Positions 21,001-30,136 of a stretch of 64,000 nt of DNA are shown piece after piece (the stretch's first letter is position 1; every line of letters starts with the position of its first letter). The stretch spans positions 1,178,001 through 1,242,000 of the forward strand of contig JAYXKI010000007.1 in NCBI GenBank assembly GCA_037892935.1, read 5' to 3'. This DNA comes from Phlebopus portentosus. Lineage: Eukaryota; Basidiomycota; Agaricomycetes; Boletales; Boletinellaceae. Both the position numbers and the translations under genes were made by a program. The notes beneath the pieces were generated by a model that worked only from the letters and a program-made list of their open reading frames with translations, had not been told where the DNA came from and ran no database searches.

Positions 21001-21967
21001 TAAAGACGTCAGCGTATTCCTCCAGGTAAGGTGGCCATTTTGCCGCTTCCTTCATCCGCACATTCCTCACAAACTCTTCATCTATCTCCTCGCTCGACAG
21101 TGGCGATTCACATTCATCAGGGCAACGGGTGAATTTAACTGTTCCTAACCTCCAATCAATCTCAGGATTATGCTTCGTCAACCAGTCATGTCCAAGGAAG
21201 ATGTTGCTTGACGCTAAGGATGTCACTGCCAGTCGAATCTCTTCCTTGTGTTTCCCAAAGAACATTCGTATGACTACGTATTCCTTGATCAATCCAGCCT
21301 CGTTGCTTGTTCCGTCAGCATTGAAGACTGGTCTAGGCCGAATGTACCTTTGGGTGGGGAAACCATACCGTTTGACAAAACCTTCGTCGATACATGAGCC
21401 CGTGCACCCTGAGTCGATCAGTGCATGAGCATCAATGAAGTTTTCCTCTTCAAGTAGGGGGTTCGACAAGTCTACTTCGTCATCACCTGCTATCTTCGGG
21501 TGTACGATGCTAACGAAGGCGTCTAACTCCTTTCCTCCCGCCCGTCGCACGAACTGATCTGCGTCCACAATGCCCTTGCGCCATACCTCAGCCGCGCGTC
21601 TGCCTACTACATCCCACACTGCTTCAGTGACGTTCGCCTGAGCAACAACGTTCTCGCGGTAAGGTGCTTCCGCCACAACCTCATTTTTTATAGCGGTTCG
21701 ATTCCGCTCTTCCTCTCTCAATTCGCCTGCTTGCGCATCTGTTCTTCTGACAAATAAATCTTCATAGACTTCGAAGTCATCGTTGTCATCTTCAGATTCA
21801 TCTGGCAGTACGTCGGTAAGGATCTTTCGAAGGATGAAACCGTCACTGGTATTCGCATCTTGATATTGTACAACAGGACGATTATATTTTAACGAGTCCA
21901 ACAAAAAGAGTCCTTTAGGAGACCGACCAGTCGTTCCGACGTCTATGCCTGGTCTTCTGGAAAACCC
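18077..21967 (-). CDS. pol: pol of the outer element: protease-RT-RNase H-integrase-chromodomain, intact
   Basis: One uninterrupted frame of about 1296 codons from just after the TGA at 21968-21970 to the stop at 18077-18079. In order it shows aspartic protease (ALIDSGCTGSCIDEGF), reverse transcriptase (KLDVRWGYYNIRI, FDLCNAPATFQGFMN, YLDDILIFSND), RNase H (VEADASDFATGGVLLQK, YDKEMLAIVQALKEW), integrase zinc finger (HPGATKTIQL...CDRCQRTKA), DDE core (TVDLIGELPESNGFNA, IIHDRGVQFD, HPQTDGQTERVNQELEQYL) and a chromodomain (YEVEEILDSRLHRGKLQFLV). It has no ATG of its own near the 5' end and lies in the -1 frame relative to gag, overlapping it by 25 nt, so it should be made as a gag-pol fusion. 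Its last codons AAG GGG GGG TGA form the polypurine tract and the stop touches the LTR. Confidence 0.93.
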   Translation of the reverse strand, partial: GFSRRPGIDVGTTGRSPKGLFLLDSLKYNRPVVQYQDANTSDGFILRKILTDVLPDESEDDNDDFEVYEDLFVRRTDAQAGELREEERNRTAIKNEVVAEAPYRENVVAQANVTEAVWDVVGRRAAEVWRKGIVDADQFVRRAGGKELDAFVSIVHPKIAGDDEVDLSNPLLEEENFIDAHALIDSGCTGSCIDEGFVKRYGFPTQRYIRPRPVFNADGTSNEAGLIKEYVVIRMFFGKHKEEIRLAVTSLASSNIFLGHDWLTKHNPEIDWRLGTVKFTRCPDECESPLSSEEIDEEFVRNVRMKEAAKWPPYLEEYADVFSEELFERLPNHRTWDHAIDLKPDFKPSDCKVYPLSPKEQEAMREFIEENLASGRIRQSKSPMASPFFFIKKEDGSLRAIQDYRKLNEGTVKNKYPLPLINELIDKVKDARYITKLDVRWGYYNIRIREGDEWKAAFRTNLGLFEPTVMFFDLCNAPATFQGFMNDIFRELIHEGIVIIYLDDILIFSNDLEEHRRRTKRVFEILRQNGLFLKPQKCEFEVDTVKYLRHIIGNGEVRMDPKKTAAVQDWPVPRNVHELQQFLGLGNWLRRFIKDYSSVVKPLTTLTGKVEWKWGEDEQAAFEELKRRLSRPPVLAIPNNEEPFRVEADASDFATGGVLLQKQDGKWKVIAYRSSTFLEAERNYEIYDKEMLAIVQALKEWRQYLQGANQPFEVWTDHANLTYFRSPQKLNRRQARWRLDLAEFDFTLVHKPGKTLGKADLLSRRADYDKGERDNENVTFIKKEWLVRGMVQTSREILVEKVVEAQRQEDEGVRPKDVEKRGDMWRKGRRLYVPASIREDVMKEHHDSTLAGHPGATKTIQLIARRYWWPRMSADVRVYVRGCDRCQRTKALRTTRAKVLHPNEVPEAPWQIVTVDLIGELPESNGFNAICVVVDRFSKQIHAIPTTTKLTAEGMARIYRDHVFRLHGLPRKIIHDRGVQFDAKMMKELYKLLHIEGNPSTAYHPQTDGQTERVNQELEQYLQLYVNHRQSDWADWLALAEFAYNNREHSAMKLSPFFVNTGMHPLDFTGVGTASSNLSAEEFVKHVKEVHELAQGNLTQANEDMKHFYDRHAGKSITYEAGQKVFLDGQNIKTIRPTKKMDDKWFGPFEVVEKVGASAYRLKLPKTWKKVHPVFNEILLKPAVQPSFESQKKPPPPPPVIIDEQEEYEVEEILDSRLHRGKLQFLVKWVGYEEATWQPESDVKDNAQESIQEFYRKHPGAPRKLTIPRQSLQALYKFTSSEGLCGWSGCPTLKGG
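21925..21967 (-). promoter_or_regulatory. Predicted -1 ribosomal frameshift site joining gag and pol
   Basis: In gag frame the sequence is G GGT TTT (21967-21961), matching the X XXY YYZ slippery pattern. A 6-nt spacer (CCAGAA) is followed by GACCAG (21954-21949), which is the exact reverse complement of CTGGTC (21930-21925), giving a 6-bp stem with an 18-nt loop. Slipping back one base converts GGT TTT to GGG TTT, the pol frame, and the pol frame opens immediately upstream of the heptamer. The gag stop (TAG 21945-21943) lies within the loop. Heptamer, spacing and frame relation all fit; activity is inferred. Confidence 0.78.
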
Positions 21968-23397
21968 TCACCTTCTATGAGTTCTTCCAGCTCAGCGGGT
22001 ACCGCTCGTACATCGACGTTGTTGTCCTCTTCGAAGGAGGATTCCTTTGCTTGGTCGAGTTCCTCGAAGAGCGCCTTTCTGTCTGCTGGGACAAAGGCTG
22101 CAATGATGGCACATATTGCTTCACGACCTCGCGGGCATTCCCTGATGTAATGGCCCACCTGACCGCACTTGTAACAAGCACGTGTACAACGCGCCTGGTT
22201 CATCATCACATCCATGGGTTGTCCTAAGCCTCCATACGTTACTCCTGTAGCATCACGACAATCTTGAGCGGGGGGTATGAAAGGACGGGCTGCTTGTTGA
22301 GGCAGCACAAAACATCTCATTGGTGGTGTTGGAGCTGGTTTCATCGCTGTCGAACTAATTGTCTTTCTCCGATGTTCAGCCATCAGGTCCCTGATTTGGT
22401 GCTCGACCCTGTCGACCTTGACGGCGGCTTTCTTGAACTCTTCATACGACGTCGGTTCATTGGGCAATCTCATGACCCCTTCCACAACCTTCGGGTTTAG
22501 CGCCCTCTTCAGGCGACTCATCAACCATTCGTCGTGTGCCTCTGTTGCTAGGCCAGCATCCACTCGACAAATGTCAAACTTGTTGAAAAACTCGTCGGCG
22601 TTGAGGTCTCCTTGGTACATTGCATCTAGTCGTTCGAAGGCTTTTTGGGATCTGGCAGGGTCATCGAACAAAGTGTCCAGCTTCTTTAAGAAGGCGTCCC
22701 AGGCGTCCGTGAATGTCAGGTTGCCGTCTGCATCGACTGCTCCACTGGTGTAACTCTCTGCCCAGCGAGCCGCAGCACCACTCTTCATGTACGACAGGGC
22801 GAACATAATCTTACTTTTGTTCGTCCTGAACTCTGACTCAGATGCGTAGATGTAGAGGTGCAGCTCTTGCTTGAAGTCCACATAATCGTGTTCACCATCG
22901 AAGTCTCTTGGTTTGGCGACATGGACCTTCTTCGACACCTTTGATCCTTGGTTCGCACCTTCGCCTGCAGCTTGGAGCGCTAGTGCGACCGCCGTCGCGA
23001 GATCAGTCATTGCTTCCTTCGATAATGACATCTCGTGTTCTTCTTCTTCTTCTTCGTCTTCTTCACTCGGTATAAGCGGCGCTGGTTCTCGGAACTTTCC
23101 AAACGCCGGAGAAGGCTCGACAGTGGGGGCCAACGTTTGGGTGGTCGAACCCGATGGTTCTGGTAAGGGGGCCGTTGGTTGCGTCGGAGTAGGAGGTGAG
23201 GGCTCGTCTACGTCGTCTTCTTGTTTCACTCTCCAGTGGATGGACCTTCCTTCCCTCTGGGAGTACCACCTCTTGGCAGTCTCGTCCCACCAGGCGCTGA
23301 AGACTTGATTTCCTGCTTTGACGATATAATGTCCCCGCGAGGCGCTCCACCTAGAGTTCGCAGGGAGGGCCGCTCGTTGCTCGTCAGTTAGCTCCAC
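21943..23397 (-). CDS. gag: gag of the outer element, intact (484 aa)
   Basis: ATG at 23397, TAG at 21943-21945. The N-terminus (ANSRWSASRGHYIV, VFSAWWDETAKRWYSQREGR) is followed by a Pro/Glu-rich linker, a capsid-like region (FDGEHDYVDFKQELHLYI, KIMFALSYMKSGAAARWAE, YQGDLNADEFFNKFDICRV) and one CCHC zinc knuckle (CYKCGQVGHYIRECPRG, around residue 410) for RNA binding. The acidic C-terminal tail overlaps the start of the pol frame and carries the slippery heptamer. No disruption was seen. Confidence 0.92.
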   Translation of the reverse strand: MELTDEQRAALPANSRWSASRGHYIVKAGNQVFSAWWDETAKRWYSQREGRSIHWRVKQEDDVDEPSPPTPTQPTAPLPEPSGSTTQTLAPTVEPSPAFGKFREPAPLIPSEEDEEEEEEHEMSLSKEAMTDLATAVALALQAAGEGANQGSKVSKKVHVAKPRDFDGEHDYVDFKQELHLYIYASESEFRTNKSKIMFALSYMKSGAAARWAESYTSGAVDADGNLTFTDAWDAFLKKLDTLFDDPARSQKAFERLDAMYQGDLNADEFFNKFDICRVDAGLATEAHDEWLMSRLKRALNPKVVEGVMRLPNEPTSYEEFKKAAVKVDRVEHQIRDLMAEHRRKTISSTAMKPAPTPPMRCFVLPQQAARPFIPPAQDCRDATGVTYGGLGQPMDVMMNQARCTRACYKCGQVGHYIRECPRGREAICAIIAAFVPADRKALFEELDQAKESSFEEDNNVDVRAVPAELEELIEGEGFPEDQA

Positions 23398-23813
23398 CTT
23401 GATAGGCTGGGGGTGGAACGGGGATCGGGATGCTGTTCGGGCGGGACCGACTTCGGATAACCGGCTCGTCTTTGAAATTGATGACTAAACGAAAGGCTCC
23501 TAGGTAGATAATGAAGGAGATACTTGTCGACGACTGGACTCTATGCGTTACCCACGAGAAGGTTTGATGGGAGTTCCAGAGAAGGGTGATTCGGAGCGCC
23601 ACGGTGATGTGATTGGTTGATACTTCAGGTACTATCGGGTCACGTCGGAGTCAATCGGACTTCGACGGGCAAGATAGGGGTTTGTTGTCTGCACGGTAGG
23701 AACCGGGTTTCGTTCGATGTCGTCCTTCGAAGATATACTTCAGGGGACACGTCACAGGCGAGCGCTCGACGACAACGGAATCGGGCGTGAGCCAGAGGTA
23801 GGTCTTTCTATTA
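23398..23813 (-). other. 5' leader of the outer element
   Basis: 416 bp lie between the 5' LTR and the gag ATG. No gene is seen. The bases next to the LTR (minus TAATAGAAAGACCTACC) do not start with the TGG expected when a tRNA CCA end pairs directly there, so the primer is unidentified. Confidence 0.6.
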
Positions 23814-24271
23814 TGTTAGGTGGACGGCTCAAGGACTGAGTCGAGGCAGGCCAACACAACAACAAACAAGCGTGAATGAGATAATCCCAAACACGTCGCT
23901 CAGGTCAAGACAGCTAAGACGAGGCTTAAGTCCAGACCGTCGAACGCTAGGTCGCAGTGAAGGTAAGTAGAATTCAGCAAACTAATAATACAAGAGTAGA
24001 TACCTAGGTCGCAGTGAAGGTAAGTAGAATAGAAAGACAAGGAACGAAAGAGTCAAACTATCTACTTATATAGACTTTGGGCGCGGGAAAGGTCTACCCT
24101 AATGGGAAGTCACATGACAAGGAATGGGATGATTAGTGAGCGTGATAGAACATTGTGGAATGTTCCGGCAAAAGGATGAATAAGCGCATAAGAAAAAAGA
24201 AAAGAAAAGAAAAGAATATTAAAATAAATGATGACATCAGAAAAGAAAAGGAAAATGTTCGAGTCCTTACA
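23814..24271 (-). repeat. 5' LTR of the outer element (458 bp, undisrupted)
   Basis: It starts TG at 23814 and ends CA at 24271 on the plus strand, followed by the CTTTC target duplication at 24272-24276. It contains the empty AGATA site that the inner element used in the other LTR. Confidence 0.93.
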
Positions 24272-24389
24272 CTTTCTCTTATTACAATCCTACTGAAAGA
24301 CAGGTGGAGTGTCTGTAATTTCAGGTTCACAACGTTTAAGTCTTGCAAATCAGTGAATCATCTTTATAAACAATATATATTGTCAAAAG

Positions 24390-25980
24390 AATTCTAGCAT
24401 AGGTACATGAGAAGTGAAAGAATGTTTATGAGGCTGTATATGGAGCACTACAATGCCTTTAAGCTCATAATCCATAGGAATGAACGTTAAGAGGCTCACA
24501 GGCTCATCATCAGCATGTCCAAGTTCTTGTAGACCGCCAAAAATTCTGCTGTGATATAATCGAGAATTCATGAACGTACAATGGACTGGAAGAGGCAGAG
24601 AATCAATTGTACACTTCTCAAAGTAGGCCTTCTGCGTGTGCTGAAAAAGCTCGGGACAGCCACCAGCATCGCATCTGCGAAGCGGTCCGTAGCCAAACAC
24701 AATGACACTGCAGACTCAAGGTCGCCTAGCACGAGTGACTTGGTGACCAGACGATCGAACTCAGACTCTTCGGAAGGGTAGATGCAGAACGTGTTGGTTT
24801 TGAGTGCTTCTGAGGTGGCGGCAGACGGGCGTGAACCAACAGTAGTAGCGACCGATGAGTCATGAGCGCAATTGGTATGTGGAATCTGGACATGGTCCGG
24901 AACAGTATTGCGCATTGTACCCATTGTGCTGAAGAAATCAGCTTCAGCGTCCATCTACGGTGTACCAATGTCATCCCCAAATAACGAGGGAGCTCTTGTT
25001 GTCGACTCGTCATCAATGGCACCTGTAGCATCGGTAGCATGATCAGACGTGACGCTCGTACTTTGCTCAGATGGTGTGTGCTCTTGCTCGTGTTCTGGTT
25101 CCATCTCGGGTTCGGCGAAGAACACAATGGATTCAAGCGGCTTTGTCCGCTCTGGACTCAGCTCTTCTGCCGGGGGCTGTGTTGGAATGGCAGTCGACTT
25201 GATTTTCTCAACAGCCTCTACTACTCGAGCTGCGATTTCTGCCTTCAAGAATCCAAGTAAGGTGACAAGCTCGCAAGTGCCTTCCAGCTCGCAGTATCAT
25301 GTACTCGCCGTGCTTCTGCATCAGCAGACTTCTTCTGAGCAAATTCATCAAAATTCTGCCCATCAGTTGCAGCTTTGAGAGTCTTTGCGCGCGAGATGAT
25401 GTCTGGCTCGGTGACGACGTTACGTATATGTACAGCGCTGCTCTGTTTCTTGCCTTGTGCGGATTGCAAATCTAATACGGATACCAACTTTTCACCATAA
25501 CCAAATGATGCTGAAGTCGGTCGATAGAGCCTTTTCGGAGGTTGAAAGAGTCGGCTGAGTCGTACGTGCAAAGCCAGGGACGTCAAACACGTCAGAACCA
25601 TCGGAGCAGCAGGAGCCTGAGCTTCAGCCACTTCATTCGTCGTCTGGATCAAGTGAACACCGATAGTCCCATTAAAACAGGCAGTCGCTAAAGGGTCAGG
25701 GCTTCGCGGACACCATTGAGCTTGGAAGGCCCAATTAGCAGTATACGGTAGCTCTCCAACTATCTCAGCCAACTGAGGATTCCAGCATGATATACGGTTA
25801 TCCTTGCCCGACGCCAAGAGAAGGTCCGCATCTTGCCTGCGCCAAGAAAGAGATAATATGCCTTTCTCGTATCCGGTCAGAGCTGGTCAGAGTGGCGCAA
25901 GGACATAACGGACCTGCCTATTCCAAGTTAAAGATGTGATCTCGTCGAGTCTAAGATCAAGTAGCAAAGGTCTGGTGCGG
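24390..25980 (-). pseudogene. SEC31-like (COPII outer coat) pseudogene fragment
   Basis: Minus-strand translation gives a run characteristic of fungal Sec31: LDEITSLTWNRQVRYVLA, EKGILSLSW, LASGKDNRISCWNPQ, EIVGELPYTANWAFQAQWCP, NGTIGVHLIQTT (end of the WD40 propeller), then TEPDII, AEARR, SWKALASL, SLFGDDIGTP, DAEADFFSTMG, and ESAVSLCLATDRFADAML (start of the helical solenoid). It is dead: the propeller segment skips sequence between the first two blocks, a pair of frameshifts affects 25530-25610, another lies near 25245, and TAG occurs in frame at 24955-24957. No intact parent is in the window. It directly abuts the outer retroelement. Confidence 0.75.
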
Positions 25981-27847
25981 TCACATGTGATATCACCTTA
26001 TCTTTCACGCTCCCGACGCATCCTGCGCATCGTCCCTCTTTCTCCCTCCGCCATCACTTCCTGCAGCTGATACCCGCAGCACTTTTTCTGTGCACTTGAG
26101 AGTGCTGCATTGATATACAGGCTTGTGAGTCCATAAGTTTGTATTCTACACATCTGCATTGCTGACCTGTGCCACTCGAGTACTTCCAATTGTAACACTG
26201 ATGGTGCTGCACGGCTTCATCCGCTATTCCAGTCTTTGCAGACTTTGTACCATCGAAAGTGCGTACCATAGCTTCAATAGGTTTCTTTTTCCAGCTGAAG
26301 TTTTCTATTTTGTTAAAACTGGACCATAATGAGTAAGTCGATAAGTCTCTACCTGTCAAGTGTATGCGCTGACCTGTTCGTATAGCTCTGTTCCCAAAGA
26401 AGTCCACTTAGCTGAATGATATTCTTCCAGATGTTGTATCCGTCGAATATTGATCATGCTTAAAAGTTCTTCTCTGTGAGTGTTCATTTTCATGTTCCAA
26501 TATCTATACAGTGTAGTAGAAATCCGGTGTACTACTTGTAGAGAAATACAATAATTGTCGTACACTTATATTGGTGTGATAATGAATACAAAGCTATACA
26601 ATATTTCAAATGGTTGATTTAACATTACAATACTTTTACAAGAGCAATGCAAAATATCATATAACCTGTCTAAATTGATATCTCTGCTGGTCTCCTGTGA
26701 GATTAGCTGTGGGTTGTATGCTATTCCAGAGTCTTGTAAGTGTTGATCATAGATACAAAGTTTCACATGTCTTATTCGACTCATCATTCTGCTGCAGTCT
26801 TGCAGGCTCTTTCAACACCTTGTGTGAAAAGTGGTCAGTTGTATGTTCATCTATCACTTTTGTGCCTTCTATGACTTACATGTACATATATGTGGCATAA
26901 ATTCTGCCAGACTTTTTCCTGATGATGGATTCTCTATCTTCAGTGGGAGGAGCGGATAATTTACGAAAGTTCCCAGAATCGTTCCTTAATGGCGTAGATG
27001 GGTCACCAGCGGAACGCCTCTTGTGTACGTGTCATGCATCAACGCTTAGAGGAGAGATTGATTCGATTAATATGCCTATATTCCCACTAAGCTTCGACCT
27101 GCGTCCGGGTGGTTTAGGCGCGGGTGCCGACTATAGCCTATGGCATCTCGGTGATGGCCTGTTCTATTTCTCTGTATGTAACAGCATTATGGACCTCCAG
27201 CATTTCCTTTCGGAGGAAGGGTCATTTAGGCGAATGAACTCACGATAAATTTCCGACACTGGGTGGTAACTTCGACCCGGCTTGAAAGAAATGACAGATT
27301 TGAGAGACACTCTCAGCAAGGTAATTGAGTGAAAGCGATTTTGTACGTCCCGAAGCAAAAACTAACAACAGATCAATCAGTTAGTAAACCAATGCCCATG
27401 TGAAGTAAGGAAAGGGAAAGAAAGGAAGGGAAAAAAATTGAGACAAAACAAAACAAAAGCCGGACGTTTTCAAAGTTTTGGGACGGAATGATAATGAGTA
27501 AACCCTCATCGAACCTTAGCCAGTTCTTCCTTCCTCACAAGATCATCCCGAAAGTCCTGTTTTTTCAAAGAACCTATTTCATGTGTTACAGCTTAGCTTT
27601 ATAAGACATGCTATTTTCAGTCTTGCTCGTGTGCCTGAAAGTGCTGGAAAAAGGTCGCTTGAAGTTGTTTGTGTTGTTCTGACGTATTTACATTTCCCAC
27701 GATCCATCTTGGGCAAAGACAATTATTACAGAAAGTAACGATCAATCAACGACAATAGAGATAAACAATTCATTGCATAAAATATCACTTTAAAGGCCAG
27801 AATGACTATGACGGCGATTCATCCGAGTAACGTCCCATCCGCATCCG
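25981..27847. other. Intergenic; no supported gene
   Basis: AT-rich, with only short unlinked ORFs. A 108-codon plus-strand ORF at 26922-27248 (GGLGAGADYSLWHLGDGLFY near its end) has no recognisable domain; I leave it uncalled. An A/G-rich stretch lies around 27405-27460. Confidence 0.55.
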
Positions 27848-29416
27848 TTAAACTGCGAAAGACGCAGATGCAGTCTCTGATGCCGCAGCTAGCGACGAGA
27901 GTTCAGAGTCCCCTGCCCACCAGTAATCCGCAAGTTCAACGCTTGAGTAGGTCCTACAATTTGACGATGGCGTCAATGAGAAATGTTATATGAAACCATT
28001 CGGAATACTCACAGGTTCAAACCGACGGTGATAGAACCGATGACACCTGCCATTATATCACCCTCGTCGGTCACTGCGATGTCCATTTCCGCAGTGTAAC
28101 CCTCAGCCTGGTACATAGATAAAGCAATAACGATCAGACATTCATGCGTTGGGTTCACGGGCAGTAGACTAACGTTTTCATACGCGAACCACGCGTCATC
28201 ATCGTTTGCCAACCGCTCGACAGTGTTTGTGTTGTACGGCGTGAGATTGCCAACCTGCTCCATGAAGCTATCGGCAAAGAAAAACTGGCCAGTGCTGTTG
28301 AGAATCACCCGATAATTAACCAAACGAATTCAGAGAGGTACGATAATGCTTACTGCACTGCACTGCCGGCGATGAAGGTAGCATTATCCGCGATAGAGCC
28401 ATTGCCCTCCGTGTAAACTTTGATATGGAAATGCGCAGAGCGACCTGAGTACCATCCGGGAACAATAGAATACATCGTCAAATGCCCGCTCTCATCCGCT
28501 TGCCACACCCCTCTCAAGAAGTTCTATTATAGTAGAAATTCTGAGTATCAATAATTGCAACGATACCTGTGACACTCACATCGCTGTCACCGGGAGCATC
28601 AATTGCAATGGACGAATCTGAGCTGTCCGCTCCAGAGTATGCTCCGCTGGCGGTAGAAGTCTGACCACCAGCAGTTCCGGAAGGAAAGCCTGAGGCGCCA
28701 GAAGAGGCTTCTCCAGCGCCTGTTCCACCAGAGTTAGCAGCAGCAGATGCGGCTTCGTATCCAGAGCTGTAGTAAGCCAATTAGAAATGAGCAACAAACT
28801 GGATCATTGAGGATGACGTACTAGACTCCAGTGGCATTGCAAGACCAGCCATCGACCCAGACATTCTATAATAATTCCTCCCTGACTCAGCAAGGAATTC
28901 ATCTGAAAAAGCGGTCTTCTTACGGAAACTGGCTCGCAGGTGTCAATGTCGATAAAGTCAACATCCAGTTCCATCGGAACACCCTCTGAAGAACAAAAGC
29001 AGTCAGTCGTGCCCTTATTGGTGTAGGAAGTTATGGCTTACGTTGGCTCTGGGTGATATTCTGGCGTACGAGTTCACCAAGAATATGATACGGGCCCTGG
29101 GTAACCTCGGGGGTGAGGATGCAAAGCGAGTCATTCGCATCGCGCTTGAACTGCGAGAGGCCATTGTAAGCACGCTTCCTCATACGTTCCGCTTTGCGCT
29201 TCGCGAGGGTCGCGCCGCAACGCCTTTGGAGAGCGCGTCCGACAAGCACGTTGTGCTCCCGGCGCTGCAGAATTGCTGCGCCACTAGGCGGAGCACCATG
29301 AGCTGCAAATGTGGTGTATGGCGAGTATCGTTAGGATCATGATAGGGACAATACCCACCGATGACTTGGCTCGCACACGCTACGGCGAATACAAGAGCAG
29401 CAGTGAGTTTGAACAT
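27848..29416 (-). CDS. Secreted intradiol-dioxygenase-like protein
   Basis: Exon 1 (29359-29416) encodes a signal peptide, MFKLTAALVFAVACASQVI. Exon 2 (29042-29302) continues A-HGAPP, a basic region, then ILTPEVTQGPYHI, a hallmark of the intradiol ring-cleavage fold. Later exons carry MELDVDFIDIDTCEPV, WSCNATGVYSGYE, a Ser/Gly/Ala-rich insert (residues near 28560-28740), GIVAIIDTQNFYYN, and the metal-site region IVPGWYSGRSAHFHIKVYT (Tyr and the His-x-His pair seen). The last exon (27848-27953) is joined through intron 27954-28012 and ends SASFAV. The family opens aromatic rings such as catechols between the hydroxyls using non-haem Fe(III); many fungal secreted relatives have unproven substrates. 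It is an intact-looking gene next to an ABCC pump. Confidence 0.85.
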
Positions 29417-29628
29417 AGCGGAGATCGTACTGAAATCGTATAGTTCTGGAAAATTTTTGAGTAAGTTGAGATTCTGATGATCTGCTAGAGATCAGGAGGC
29501 CTTTTATACTGCAGACATGTGTTCGTCTTCTTTTCGGTAATGCGATAAAGCGCATTCGTACGGCGGCCTCAAACATTACCGCTTAAGATCATCAAGAAGC
29601 GGAAGTAGTCTTTCGCAGTTAAACATAC

Positions 29629-29681
29629 ACACCGGGCAAAAACTCATTCCGAGCCCTTGGAAATGAGTTTTTGCCCGGTGT
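29629..29681. repeat. Perfect 20-bp inverted repeat (hairpin)
   Basis: ACACCGGGCAAAAACTCATT (29629-29648) is repeated as its exact reverse complement at 29662-29681 with a 13-nt loop. It lies about 210 bp upstream of the dioxygenase-like start codon and 450 bp beyond the ABCC stop codon. It could be a solo MITE remnant, a structured RNA element or a regulatory cruciform. Confidence 0.85.
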
Positions 29682-30136
29682 AATATGTTGTTGCGGTTCC
29701 CGAAACAAATGTAATTGATGGCGGCCGATTCCCAGGGAGTCTAGAAAATGTGATAGATTCCGGAATGTGCAGTAATGCAGTATGTTTGATTGGACCGCCT
29801 GCAGAGTCTTAAGGACATAGATTTGTGCCGTATTCGCGAGTGTTGACCAAGTAGGCCCCTGAATGCGACAAATGCGAAAACAGTTTCGATAATTACCGCA
29901 GGTTAGTATAGGTTGGTATAGATCGCATAAAGGGCGAAGTCCAATTTAGCTCAGAAGTGATGCCAAGAAAACGTTAATCCAGACTTGCCGAGGGAACCAA
30001 TAACGGACCTCGTATTATCAGCGTTGCCATTCCGAACAATCCGCGAAACTTTAGGGGGAAATGAAGGCTACCTCATGGCCTTCTGATCATTCCATGATAT
30101 TGTGAGGTTGCGTCTACGACAAAACATACATATGAG

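Larger units (their letters stand above)
4911..24271 (-). mobile_element. Outer Ty3/gypsy chromovirus, complete, interrupted by the inner element
   Basis: On the right is an intact 458-bp LTR (23814-24271). The left LTR is split into 4911-5099 and 17808-18076 (189 + 269 = 458 bp) by insertion of another retroelement. The two LTRs differ at 4 positions by eye (about 99.1% identity), and a perfect CTTTC target duplication flanks the whole. The element reads on the minus strand: 5' LTR, leader 23398-23813, gag 21943-23397, pol 18077-21967, polypurine tract, 3' LTR. Both gag and pol are open, so it may have been autonomous until its 3' LTR was disrupted. A 27-bp direct repeat (23947-23973 and 24004-24030) lies within the LTR. 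I found no clear tRNA primer site next to the 5' LTR. Confidence 0.93.

Noticed and set aside
21700..21725. GGTTCGATTCCGC string resembling a tRNA T-arm
   Set aside because: Inside the intact pol coding frame with no cloverleaf around it.
26922..27248. Plus-strand 108-codon ORF
   Set aside because: No family, no neighbouring exons and no clear coding signal; left as intergenic.
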